Source: an archaeon
GTDB taxonomy: Archaea; Methanobacteriota; Methanobacteria; Methanobacteriales; Methanobacteriaceae
Direction of reading: 5' to 3'
DNA length: 5,811 bases
Assembly: GCA_024409165.1 (NCBI GenBank)
Contig: JAKSUE010000097.1
Location: forward strand, 1 to 5,811
Shown here: positions 1 to 5,811 of the stretch, piece after piece
Layout: every line of letters starts with the position of its first letter
Position numbering within the stretch: the stretch's first letter is position 1
Translations under genes and position numbers: made by a program
Notes under the pieces: model-generated
Told to the model about the DNA's origin: nothing
Seen by the model: only the letters and a program-made list of their open reading frames with translations
Databases searched by the model: none

Positions 1-38
1 GTTGAGGAAATTTAAATAATATAAATGAATTAAGATTG

Positions 39-60
39 AAAAAATAAATCTAAAAAGATT
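39..60 (-). terminator. Oligo-T terminator after the exonuclease III gene
   Basis: Read on the minus strand, about 40 bases past the stop, a 5-bp inverted repeat AATCT/AGATT (47-51 with 56-60) with a four-base loop is followed by TATTTTTT (A-run at 39-44 on the plus strand). The stem is weak, but archaeal termination depends mostly on oligo-T tracts, so this is a plausible end for the transcript. The rest of 1-97 shows no gene. Confidence 0.5.
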
Positions 61-97
61 ATAAACAAAGTAAGGAATAATTAATGAGTTAAATTAA

Positions 98-844
98 TTA
101 TTCAATAATAAGTTCAATAGGAGCATGTTTAGCAGAATCAATGTCAACTAAGATATCACTTGATTTGACACTGTCTTTTAAGGATTTAGATACAAAGAAG
201 TAGTCTAAACGTGCACCTTCGTTATTATCTTTAGCTTCTTGGGTTTTCCAGGAGCTGTATGCTTTATCATCGTTGAATAATCTGAATGCATCAACAAATC
301 CTAAAGCTTCTAATTCATCTAAGACTTTTCTTTCTTCTTCTTTGAAAGTAACTTTAGTATCTAAGTCAAAGATATCATTTTCAGTATGTGCAATATTAAA
401 GTCACCTGCAATGATAACATCTTTATCAGCTACTTTTTTAGCAAATTCTAATAAAGCATTGAAGTATGCTAATTTTTCTTCTAATTTTGCTTTATTACCA
501 GTACCAGCAGGTCCGTAAACATGAACTAAAGTAAAATCATCAAATTCTAAAACAGAAGCTCTACCTAATGCATCTTCTGATTCATTAAAGAATCTTTTAA
601 CAATTTTTGGAGTTTCTTTGGTAAAGGTTGCTAAACCACCAGTTCTTTGGGTTTCTCCTTTTAAGAAATAAGTGTTGTATCCACATTCGTTTAAGAATTT
701 TTTAGTCATCTTTTCATATTCTGCTTTAGTTTCTTGGAATAAAATAATATCTGGTTCAGCTTCAAAGATTGGATCTGTGTCCTTGTTTTTTATACGAGTT
801 CTGATACCATTAGCATTCCATGAAATAATTTTTACTTTACTCAT
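98..844 (-). CDS. xth: Exodeoxyribonuclease III / AP endonuclease family protein
   Basis: A 248-residue protein of the exonuclease III/APE1 family, cytosolic enzymes that cut DNA 5' to abasic sites and trim 3' ends in base excision repair. Family motifs appear in order: WNANGIR (9-15, metal-site Asn10), QETK (37-40, metal ligand Glu38), Tyr110 followed by GP, GDFN (147-150, Asp148 and Asn150), DAFR (185-188), RLDY (212-215, Asp214) and KHAPI (239-243, catalytic His240). Length is normal for the family. The start at 844 follows AGGAAG with a 6-base spacer. Oddities: the residue before His240 is Lys rather than the nearly invariant Asp; the NxGW segment before RLDY reads NEGA, with Ala211 at the position of APE1 Trp280; and the aromatic at APE1 Phe266 aligns with Ser198, though a one- or two-residue gap makes that uncertain. 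A Methanothermobacter homologue, Mth212, is a known DNA uridine endonuclease, so direct action on deaminated bases is possible but only inferred. Family assignment is secure; exact substrate is not. It likely has its own promoter and terminator. Confidence 0.95.
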   Translation of the reverse strand: MSKVKIISWNANGIRTRIKNKDTDPIFEAEPDIILFQETKAEYEKMTKKFLNECGYNTYFLKGETQRTGGLATFTKETPKIVKRFFNESEDALGRASVLEFDDFTLVHVYGPAGTGNKAKLEEKLAYFNALLEFAKKVADKDVIIAGDFNIAHTENDIFDLDTKVTFKEEERKVLDELEALGFVDAFRLFNDDKAYSSWKTQEAKDNNEGARLDYFFVSKSLKDSVKSSDILVDIDSAKHAPIELIIE

Positions 845-850
845 TATAAT

Positions 851-856
851 CTTCCT
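851..856 (-). promoter_or_regulatory. Ribosome binding site of the exonuclease III gene
   Basis: AGGAAG on the minus strand, 6 bases before the ATG at 844. It is a partial match to the 16S rRNA 3' end and fixes this start. Confidence 0.6.
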
Positions 857-935
857 AAATAAAATTTTTTGTTTTGAATTTATAATTTAATATATTAATA
901 TAATATTAAGCTATTAATAATATATATTTTAATGT

Positions 936-952
936 AATATAAATATTTCCCC
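936..952 (-). promoter_or_regulatory. Putative archaeal promoter (BRE + TATA) for the exonuclease III gene
   Basis: On the minus strand the sequence GGGGAAATATTTATATT combines a purine-rich BRE-like GGAAA (950-946) with a TATA-like TTTATATT (943-936). The four-G run stands out in an otherwise nearly pure A/T spacer. A start site about 25 bases downstream would fall near 914, giving a leader of about 70 bases. Other TATA-like stretches lie closer to the gene (926-921 and 886-881), so the box chosen is the best of several. Confidence 0.45.
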
Positions 953-962
953 TTAAATGAGG

Positions 963-1019
963 TTAAAAATTGTTAAAAATAGTAATTAGAATTAAAAATT
1001 GTTAAAAATAGTGATTAGA
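963..1019. repeat. Two-copy 28-bp direct repeat in the intergenic spacer
   Basis: Copies at 963-990 and 992-1019 are identical except for one base (a/g at the same offset), with a period of 29. Each copy itself contains two TTAAAAAT words 10 bases apart, so the block has four such words. On the minus strand each word gives a T5 run. The block lies between the DUF169 terminator region and the exonuclease III promoter, so it may reinforce termination, bind a protein near the promoter, or be a simple duplication. Confidence 0.8.
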
Positions 1020-1020
1020 T

Positions 1021-1046
1021 AAAATATAAAAAAGAAAAAATAAAAG
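1021..1046 (-). terminator. T-rich terminator after the DUF169 gene
   Basis: On the minus strand, starting about 25 bases after the stop codon, there are T4, T6 and T6 runs broken by single other bases. This is the typical look of an archaeal intrinsic terminator, and the T5 runs of the repeat beyond it would add to it. It implies that the upstream unit ends here and that the exonuclease III gene has its own promoter. Confidence 0.6.
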
Positions 1047-1070
1047 AATAAATTTAGTTATATAACGAAA

Positions 1071-1766
1071 TTATTCTTTGTATAATGCTTCGATAGCATC
1101 AAGTAATGCATTTAAGTTTTCTTTTGCAAAACCAACAATGATTTGTTCTTCTTTAATGCCTGCGTAGTTTCTGGAACCATCACATGCTAATGTGATATTA
1201 GGGGTTTTAGTTAAGATAGGTCTGGAAACTGCGTCTGCACATAAGGATTGGATTCCTGAGAAGTCTGCTTTTACTCTTGGTTGGTCTTTATATACAATAG
1301 CTTGTGCTAATTTCATACCTTGTACTGGTTTTGCTATTACAATAACTGCATCTGGTTCGAATTCTGCTTTTTCAAGAGGTGCATAGACAATAGCTTCGTT
1401 GAATTCTGGGAGTTTTGGTAATTCATCAGCTACTTTTTTACCTGCTTCTTTAGATTCAAATCTACCTAAGTTATAGTAGAATTCACCAGTGAGGATTTTT
1501 TCAGGGACAGGTTCTGTGTTAATGTGGATAGCACCTGCTCCACCTTTACATTTTTGTTCTTTATCAGTACTGTAGAAGATTGTTCCTTCTCTTGCAGATT
1601 TAGTAATCATTTCACAGTGTCTGAGAGGTTCTTCAATTTTAGAGATGCCTTCTGGGACTTCTGCTTCAGTTTTATAGAATTTAACTGCAACAGGAAGTTC
1701 TTCTAATCCAAATTTTTCTTTTAATAATGTTCCAAGTTTATTATTATCTTTAGAATCATATGCCAT
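1071..1766 (-). CDS. DUF169 family protein (possible metal or Fe-S binding)
   Basis: A 231-residue soluble protein with no signal peptide or membrane segment. I recognise it as DUF169 from the N-terminal LEELPVAVKF (21-30), a CEMITKSAREG segment (51-61), CKGGAGAIHI (73-82), a central DAVIVIAKPVQGMKLAQA stretch (139-156), SLCADAVSRP (174-183) and ITLACDGSR (191-199) near the end. The family is common in methanogens and anaerobes, and its reaction is not established to my knowledge. Cys51, Cys73, Cys176 and Cys195 all sit in conserved-looking blocks, so they could bind a metal or Fe-S cluster; that is inference. The start at 1766 is well supported by AAGGTGAT ending 3 bases upstream. The regular codon choice and strong ribosome binding site suggest it is better expressed than the helicase and nuclease genes. 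It lies 64 bases after the nuclease stop, so read-through is possible, but nothing in it points to DNA metabolism. T-rich terminator-like DNA follows it. Confidence 0.88.
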   Translation of the reverse strand: MAYDSKDNNKLGTLLKEKFGLEELPVAVKFYKTEAEVPEGISKIEEPLRHCEMITKSAREGTIFYSTDKEQKCKGGAGAIHINTEPVPEKILTGEFYYNLGRFESKEAGKKVADELPKLPEFNEAIVYAPLEKAEFEPDAVIVIAKPVQGMKLAQAIVYKDQPRVKADFSGIQSLCADAVSRPILTKTPNITLACDGSRNYAGIKEEQIIVGFAKENLNALLDAIEALYKE

Positions 1767-1769
1767 AAA

Positions 1770-1777
1770 ATCACCTT
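1770..1777 (-). promoter_or_regulatory. Strong ribosome binding site of the DUF169 gene
   Basis: AAGGTGAT on the minus strand, 3 bases before the ATG at 1766. It is a near-ideal complement to the archaeal 16S rRNA 3' end, the strongest ribosome binding site in the window. Confidence 0.8.
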
Positions 1778-1807
1778 TATTAGTTATATATAGATTTGTA
1801 TTTCATT

Positions 1808-1826
1808 AATATAATATTTTATATTT
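1808..1826 (-). promoter_or_regulatory. Possible TATA region for the DUF169 gene
   Basis: The 64-base gap before the DUF169 gene holds AAAATATTATATT-like sequence on the minus strand. With a TATA box near 1817-1810, a start site near 1787 would give a leader of about 20 bases. The gap is so AT-rich that chance matches are likely. There is no oligo-T run after the nuclease stop, so read-through from the nuclease gene is an equally good explanation. Confidence 0.25.
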
Positions 1827-1830
1827 TTAT

Positions 1831-3084
1831 TTAAGGAATTTTGATATCTTTAATCAAATCTTCATTTTTATTACAGAAGTTTTTAAAATCACATGCTCCA
1901 CAATTTCTATCTTCCCCATTTGACTTCCAGGAGTCTTTAATTGAGAATCCATTAATTTCTTTTAATGTTGATGACTCTATTTTATCAACTACATTGTCAA
2001 ATTCTTTTAATGAAGATTCTATTAGATTATCATCAATAGCTATGATTCTAATTGATCTGTCTCTTTTGAACTTATCTGATAAATCTCTGTGGATTGGTTT
2101 ATCTTCTTCACTGTTCCAATTAAAGAGAAGATTAAAATCTTTTTCTGAAATATCTACATCAGTGTTAAAATCATTATTTTTATTGAATTGATAGTCTTTT
2201 TGAATAGCTATTAAGTCTTGTGTTGATGGGACAAGTTCATTTAGATAGAAAATTATACCTCCAATGACAGGTTTAGAGTCTTCTTTCATTGAACGTAACC
2301 ATGCATAAGTTAGAATTTGCCATTCATGATACATCCAGTTTTTATTATCAAGTGATGGTCTTTTCATTCCTTTATAATCAATAATGATTTCAAATTCATC
2401 AGTTTCTAATATTTCAAATTTATCAGAATTCTCTAAATCATTTAATTTATCTAAAAATTCTTTATTGTTTTTTAAATATTCAAAGATTTTATTATTAGTA
2501 TTATTTTTGAAATCTTCTAATTTAATAGAACTTAAAACATCTACAACACCGTTAATTGAATAATAAGATGATCTATTAGCTCTGTTTTCATTTTCTGGCA
2601 TGTCTCTTAATGATTTTATTAATAGTTCTGTATCTTTAATTAATGGGAATAAATGAGGACCCCAGGTATTAATAGCTGCTTCTGCTCTTGCACTGTATAA
2701 TAATTTATGGGGATGTAAATTATCTGGACAGGAATATGCTTTCTCTGTAGGGTGTGAGTTATAACAGTAAAAGTTTGTTGGTGGGTATAAACCTCTTGAT
2801 TGGAGTCTTTTATCAATCATTTCTTCAATTGGACGGATTTCTTCTAACCAATCCCATGGGAAGTTTGATTTTTCTTCTTCATCTAAACTGTCCCATTTTA
2901 AGAATGCCTCTTCCATTATACCATGAATAAATTCACCAAACCATAATTGGACAGGTGTTGAGGGAGGTAAAGATCCTTTATTTTGATATCTATATTGAAG
3001 ATTACATGTTAAAAAGGATAACAAATCTCCTGTTAAACTATATTCTGGAACTAAATAATCATTTGATTTAGATGATAATTTCAT
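1831..3084 (-). CDS. RecB/AddB/Cas4-type PD-(D/E)XK nuclease with Fe-S cluster motif
   Basis: A 417-residue protein with the full motif set of RecB-family nucleases. The N-terminus has a cysteine in a CNLQYRYQ context (Cys27), as in Fe-S nucleases. Motif I is GEFIHGIME (50-58, GxxxHxxxE, His54). Motif II is GVVDVL (179-184, Asp182). Motif III is IIDYKG (234-239, Asp236 and Lys238). The QxxxY motif is QILTY (256-260). The C-terminus carries C-x2-C-x5-C (Cys395, Cys398, Cys404), which with Cys27 makes the four-cysteine 4Fe-4S set known from AddB and Cas4. The metal-dependent active site therefore looks intact. There is no helicase domain. About 128 residues separate His54 from Asp182, and this insertion holds a Cys107/His111/Cys119/His124 cluster. 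The start at 3084 has GTGAT 3-4 bases upstream. It lies 81 bases after the SF1 helicase gene on the same strand without a clear terminator, suggesting a joint helicase-nuclease function. A stand-alone Cas4 is a less likely reading: the protein is about twice the usual Cas4 length and no CRISPR array or other cas gene is present. Confidence 0.88.
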   Translation of the reverse strand: MKLSSKSNDYLVPEYSLTGDLLSFLTCNLQYRYQNKGSLPPSTPVQLWFGEFIHGIMEEAFLKWDSLDEEEKSNFPWDWLEEIRPIEEMIDKRLQSRGLYPPTNFYCYNSHPTEKAYSCPDNLHPHKLLYSARAEAAINTWGPHLFPLIKDTELLIKSLRDMPENENRANRSSYYSINGVVDVLSSIKLEDFKNNTNNKIFEYLKNNKEFLDKLNDLENSDKFEILETDEFEIIIDYKGMKRPSLDNKNWMYHEWQILTYAWLRSMKEDSKPVIGGIIFYLNELVPSTQDLIAIQKDYQFNKNNDFNTDVDISEKDFNLLFNWNSEEDKPIHRDLSDKFKRDRSIRIIAIDDNLIESSLKEFDNVVDKIESSTLKEINGFSIKDSWKSNGEDRNCGACDFKNFCNKNEDLIKDIKIP

Positions 3085-3090
3085 TTTATC
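3085..3090 (-). promoter_or_regulatory. Ribosome binding site region of the nuclease gene
   Basis: GTGATAAA leads directly into the ATG at 3084 on the minus strand. GTGAT is a partial match to the archaeal consensus, weaker than the site of the DUF169 gene. Confidence 0.45.
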
Positions 3091-3122
3091 ACTTCTTTCT
3101 ATTAATTATCATTCAGCTATTT

Positions 3123-3136
3123 TTATTTTATAATTA
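3123..3136 (-). promoter_or_regulatory. Possible TATA box for the nuclease gene
   Basis: AATTATAAAATAAA on the minus strand sits about 45 bases before the nuclease start. A start site near 3105 would give a leader of about 20 bases. The match is ordinary for such AT-rich DNA. The absence of oligo-T runs longer than four between the helicase stop and this point means the nuclease could equally be cotranscribed with the helicase. Confidence 0.22.
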
Positions 3137-3165
3137 TTAATTAATTTAATTAAAATGTTGATTGA

Positions 3166-5685
3166 TTAAATTAAATAAAGTTCATTAAAACCTTTAAATT
3201 CTTTGTCACGATTCCAACCTAATGCAACATTGGGTATATTTAAGTAAGTATCTTTATAGACATATCCCTCTAAGCCAGAATTTAAACCAATTAATAATAA
3301 AACTTCTTGAGCTCTTGAGAATGCAACAAAGTACAATCTGGTTAAATCATCAAAGGATCTATCACAGGAATCTCTATCAGATTCACCTAATGTACTATAA
3401 GACCTGATTTTATCTTCTAAATTAGATGAGTTATCTGATTTTTTAGGGAATCTTAAATTAGAATCTTTTACTTTATTTTTATCAAATCGTGAACCTACAT
3501 CTACAATAACAAGTGGGAATTCTAAACCTTTGGATTGATGAATAGACATGATATTTAATCTATTTGGAGGTAAGGTTTCAAAGGAATTTTCTTCTAATTT
3601 TATTCCACCTGTAGCAATTGGGATGAATATATTCCAAATTGCTTCTTCAATTGATGCTACTTCATTTTCATAGCTATCAAAGTAAATATGTGCAGAATAT
3701 TCATTAAAGAATCCATTTTGAGCAATTGTTTTAGTTATTGCTTCTAAATAAACTAAACCTTCTACATCATCTTGGAATTTTTTAATCCAAGTGGTTAATT
3801 TATAAGCAAGTTCCATTAAACTGGCTTTTTTAGGCCATTCACCAGATGGATAAGCTTGTCTTAATTGCCATCTTGTTACAAAATCAGCTAACGTGACTGG
3901 ATTGTGAGGTTCAGGAGATAATTCAATGAATTCTCTAGCAATTCTTCTCCATTTTCTCATATATCTAATAGCTAATTTTGGAATTTTTGTATTTAATTTT
4001 TGAATTTTAGATTCAGGATCTATACATTCTAACATTAATCCACATAAAATAGAAACTTCGTCAATAGATTGGAAATCTTGTCCTTTTGGATTAAAAACAT
4101 CAATTGGTTCTTTTAATTTAGATAGATTTTTCTTTAATAATAATGGGAACATATGATGTCCTTGGAACGATTCTTTAGGTGAGAATGTTAAAACAGCCAT
4201 ATCTCCTAAAGAGCCTTTTTCACCATCTAATTTTAATTTAATATTATCAAGTTTTCTTGCTTTTTCAGAACATCTTTTACGTGATTCAATTAATTTATCT
4301 TGATCTTGAGAATTAATACTTTCAAAAAATTCTTTATCTAAAACTCTTTTGATTTTAATATCTGCTTCTCCTTTAGTTAAATCACTGATAAGTTTAGATA
4401 AATCTCTTGCTAAAGCTTGTTCACTAGACCTAAACATTCCTAAAACAGGAATATTATCAAACTCTTTATTTTCAATAGCTATTGGTGATTGAATTTTAGG
4501 TTTACCTTTTACTCTTGCAGATTGATATTTATCATCTAATTCTACAAAATTATTACATAAATTAATAATATTATCAGATGAACGATAATTAGTTCTTAAA
4601 TTGACTTCTTTAGCATCTACATCAATTCTTTTAACTCTTTCTTTAAAGTTTGTGAATAAATCAACAGTAGCTCCTCTAAATCTATACAAAGACTGGTCGT
4701 CATCACCTACAACTGTGATATTTCCACCGTTAGCAACTGCAGATTCTGCAATTTTAAAGTATATGCTTTCTTGAAGTAAGTTAGTATCTTGATATTCATC
4801 AACTAAAATAACTTTAATATTATTTAAAAATTCATCAAATTTAGAGTTATTTAATCTATCTAAGAATTCTTTTTCTAACATTGGAAAATCATAGATATTT
4901 CTTTTTTTAAGTTCATCAATATAATCTCCAATAATTTTAAGAGTTAATTGTTTTCCTCTTTCTTGAGGAGTAGTTGATGCAAGTAAATCATTTAAATCAA
5001 CTTGATCATAATACATTGAATTTTTAATATTAAGTAATAAATCAGCCATTTGAGAAGGATTATTTATAACTGGTTTTTTACCATTTTGCTCTTTTTTTCC
5101 TTTTAATTCAGCTAAATATTCTTGGAAATGTTTATCTAAATATCTATCATCTTTAAATAAACCAACATTAATCATTGCAGTATTAGCTATAAATTCTTCA
5201 ATTAATACAGGTTGATTAGTTCCAGGATCTCTATAAACTCTAAGTAATTCTTCAGCAACACTATCAATTGTACCTGTGATAATTAAATTAAAATCAATTG
5301 ATTTGAATTTCTTAATATAATCCTCTATTCCCATACCATATTCATCAAAGAATTTATCATCATCTTCAAAAAACTTTTCCCATGCGTGTTTTTCAAGATG
5401 GCTTTTAATTTGGTCTCCCCAACTTAATATACGGGACATTAATTCATTTGCTGCTTTTTTAGTAAATGTAGTAGCTAATATTTCATTAGGATTAACATCA
5501 TCAACAAAAATGAATTTTAATATTTTTAATACCATAACTGTGGTTTTACCAGAACCAGGTCCAGCTACAATAAAAAGAGATTGGTCTAATGGAGCAGAAA
5601 TAGCTGAATTTTGCTCTTTATTAGATGAGATATCTCTATCAAGAACTTCTACAACTATATCTTTAAATTCTTCATAACTAATCAT
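3166..5685 (-). CDS. UvrD/Rep/AddA-like superfamily 1A DNA helicase
   Basis: An ATP-driven DNA translocase/helicase with every SF1A motif. Numbering is from an alternative ATG at 5697, which gives 843 residues. Q motif: NKEQNSAI (26-33). Walker A: AGPGSGKTT (45-53, Lys51). Ia: TTFTKKAANEL (76-86). II: VDEYQDT (299-305). III: VGDDDQSLYRFRGA (329-342). IV: LRTNYRSS (367-374). V: IMSIHQSKGLEFP (716-728). VI: LTRLYFVAFSRA (785-796). The stretches between Ia and II (about 215 residues) and IV and V (about 340) are longer than in UvrD/Rep, so the 1B and 2B subdomains are enlarged, as in AddA and RecB. The motif II context VDEYQDTNLLQES also recalls AddA. The protein ends soon after motif VI, so it lacks the C-terminal nuclease of AddA/RecB; the next gene encodes one. 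I prefer the start at 5685 (Met5, 839 residues) because GAGG lies 6 bases upstream of it, while no ribosome binding site precedes 5697. ATPase and helicase assignment is firm; the pathway (end resection, repair or defence) is inferred. Confidence 0.95.
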   Translation of the reverse strand: MISYEEFKDIVVEVLDRDISSNKEQNSAISAPLDQSLFIVAGPGSGKTTVMVLKILKFIFVDDVNPNEILATTFTKKAANELMSRILSWGDQIKSHLEKHAWEKFFEDDDKFFDEYGMGIEDYIKKFKSIDFNLIITGTIDSVAEELLRVYRDPGTNQPVLIEEFIANTAMINVGLFKDDRYLDKHFQEYLAELKGKKEQNGKKPVINNPSQMADLLLNIKNSMYYDQVDLNDLLASTTPQERGKQLTLKIIGDYIDELKKRNIYDFPMLEKEFLDRLNNSKFDEFLNNIKVILVDEYQDTNLLQESIYFKIAESAVANGGNITVVGDDDQSLYRFRGATVDLFTNFKERVKRIDVDAKEVNLRTNYRSSDNIINLCNNFVELDDKYQSARVKGKPKIQSPIAIENKEFDNIPVLGMFRSSEQALARDLSKLISDLTKGEADIKIKRVLDKEFFESINSQDQDKLIESRKRCSEKARKLDNIKLKLDGEKGSLGDMAVLTFSPKESFQGHHMFPLLLKKNLSKLKEPIDVFNPKGQDFQSIDEVSILCGLMLECIDPESKIQKLNTKIPKLAIRYMRKWRRIAREFIELSPEPHNPVTLADFVTRWQLRQAYPSGEWPKKASLMELAYKLTTWIKKFQDDVEGLVYLEAITKTIAQNGFFNEYSAHIYFDSYENEVASIEEAIWNIFIPIATGGIKLEENSFETLPPNRLNIMSIHQSKGLEFPLVIVDVGSRFDKNKVKDSNLRFPKKSDNSSNLEDKIRSYSTLGESDRDSCDRSFDDLTRLYFVAFSRAQEVLLLIGLNSGLEGYVYKDTYLNIPNVALGWNRDKEFKGFNELYLI

Positions 5686-5689
5686 GTGA

Positions 5690-5693
5690 TTCC
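5690..5693 (-). promoter_or_regulatory. Ribosome binding site that decides the helicase start
   Basis: GAGG on the minus strand lies 6 bases before the ATG at 5685 and overlaps the first codons of the longer reading (ATG at 5697). The 15 bases before 5697 contain only A, T and one C, so they offer no ribosome binding site. This favours the shorter, 839-residue protein. Confidence 0.6.
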
Positions 5694-5700
5694 TCATTTT

Positions 5701-5785
5701 ATATTAAGTTGTTAATTATATTTGTATATTAATCGTTGATTATAATTATATATTGAGTTGTTAATTATAATTATATTTGGTATTA
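5701..5785. repeat. Degenerate repeats upstream of the helicase gene
   Basis: The word ATATTRAGTTGTTAATTATA occurs at 5701-5720 and again at 5750-5769 with one mismatch (R = A or G). A related GTTGATTATAATTATA lies between them from 5735. The GTTG starts are at 5708, 5735 and 5757. The block covers the likely helicase promoter, so it could be an operator, but such AT-rich DNA easily yields partial repeats. The rest of the edge up to 5811 shows no gene. Confidence 0.45.
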
Positions 5786-5811
5786 TATTAATTTTTATTT
5801 ATAAAGTTTAA

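Noticed and set aside
1..97. Possible tRNA or small RNA gene at the left edge
   Set aside because: No cloverleaf, no G-C-rich stems and no promoter signals; the stretch fits a T-rich terminator of the exonuclease III transcript.
273..518. Open frame of about 81 codons on the plus strand inside the exonuclease III gene
   Set aside because: It lies wholly opposite a gene with clear family motifs, has low-complexity Ser/Asn/Leu-rich translation and no ribosome binding site of note. The same applies to plus-strand frames at 672-890, 1192-1386, 1524-1706, 1841-2191 and 3222-3407.
880..935. AT-only inverted repeats such as TTAATATA/TATATTAA in the spacer
   Set aside because: Sequence made only of A and T gives many short palindromes by chance; stems are interrupted and no G-C pairs support a structured RNA.
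963..1019. CRISPR array
   Set aside because: Only two adjacent copies are present with a single base between them and no spacer, so this is a tandem duplication.
1831..3084. Reading the nuclease as a CRISPR Cas4 protein
   Set aside because: The cysteine and nuclease motifs are shared with Cas4, but the protein is about twice Cas4 length, no CRISPR repeats or other cas genes are present, and the neighbour is an SF1 helicase, which fits AddAB/RecB relatives better.
1831..5697. Gabija defence system
   Set aside because: Gabija pairs a UvrD-like helicase with an OLD/TOPRIM-type ATPase nuclease. The partner here is a PD-(D/E)XK Fe-S nuclease with no Walker motif.

Overview
The window looks like chromosomal DNA from a very AT-rich methanogenic archaeon of the order Methanobacteriales, most likely Methanobrevibacter or a close relative. 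This is inferred from sequence style and was not confirmed by a database search. The signs are extremely AT-rich spacers with archaeal BRE/TATA-like boxes, a strong archaeal ribosome binding site (AAGGTGAT) before the DUF169 gene, oligo-T tracts after genes where terminators are expected, and a DUF169 gene, a family common in methanogens.

All four protein genes lie on the minus strand, so transcription runs from high to low coordinates. In that order they are: (1) a large superfamily 1A (UvrD/Rep/AddA-like) helicase at 3166-5685; (2) after 81 bases, a 417-residue RecB/AddB/Cas4-type PD-(D/E)XK nuclease with an apparently complete iron-sulfur cysteine set at 1831-3084; (3) after 64 bases, a DUF169 protein with four cysteines at 1071-1766; (4) after a 226-base spacer with T-rich terminators, a direct repeat and a good archaeal promoter, an exonuclease III/AP endonuclease family protein at 98-844. 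An oligo-T terminator at about 39-60 follows the last gene. Only the far right (5686-5811) and far left (1-97) are non-coding edges.

The helicase and nuclease form the most notable unit. In bacterial AddA and RecB the helicase and nuclease domains are fused in one chain; here they are on neighbouring genes with no obvious terminator between them. They could act as a two-subunit machine that unwinds and degrades or resects DNA ends, for repair or for defence. The DUF169 gene may be read through from them but also has a strong ribosome binding site of its own and a possible promoter. The exonuclease III homologue appears to be a separate transcription unit. It keeps most catalytic residues but differs at several positions that are normally conserved: Lys replaces the Asp beside the catalytic His, and the residues lining the abasic-site pocket are smaller. 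That makes its substrate range worth testing.
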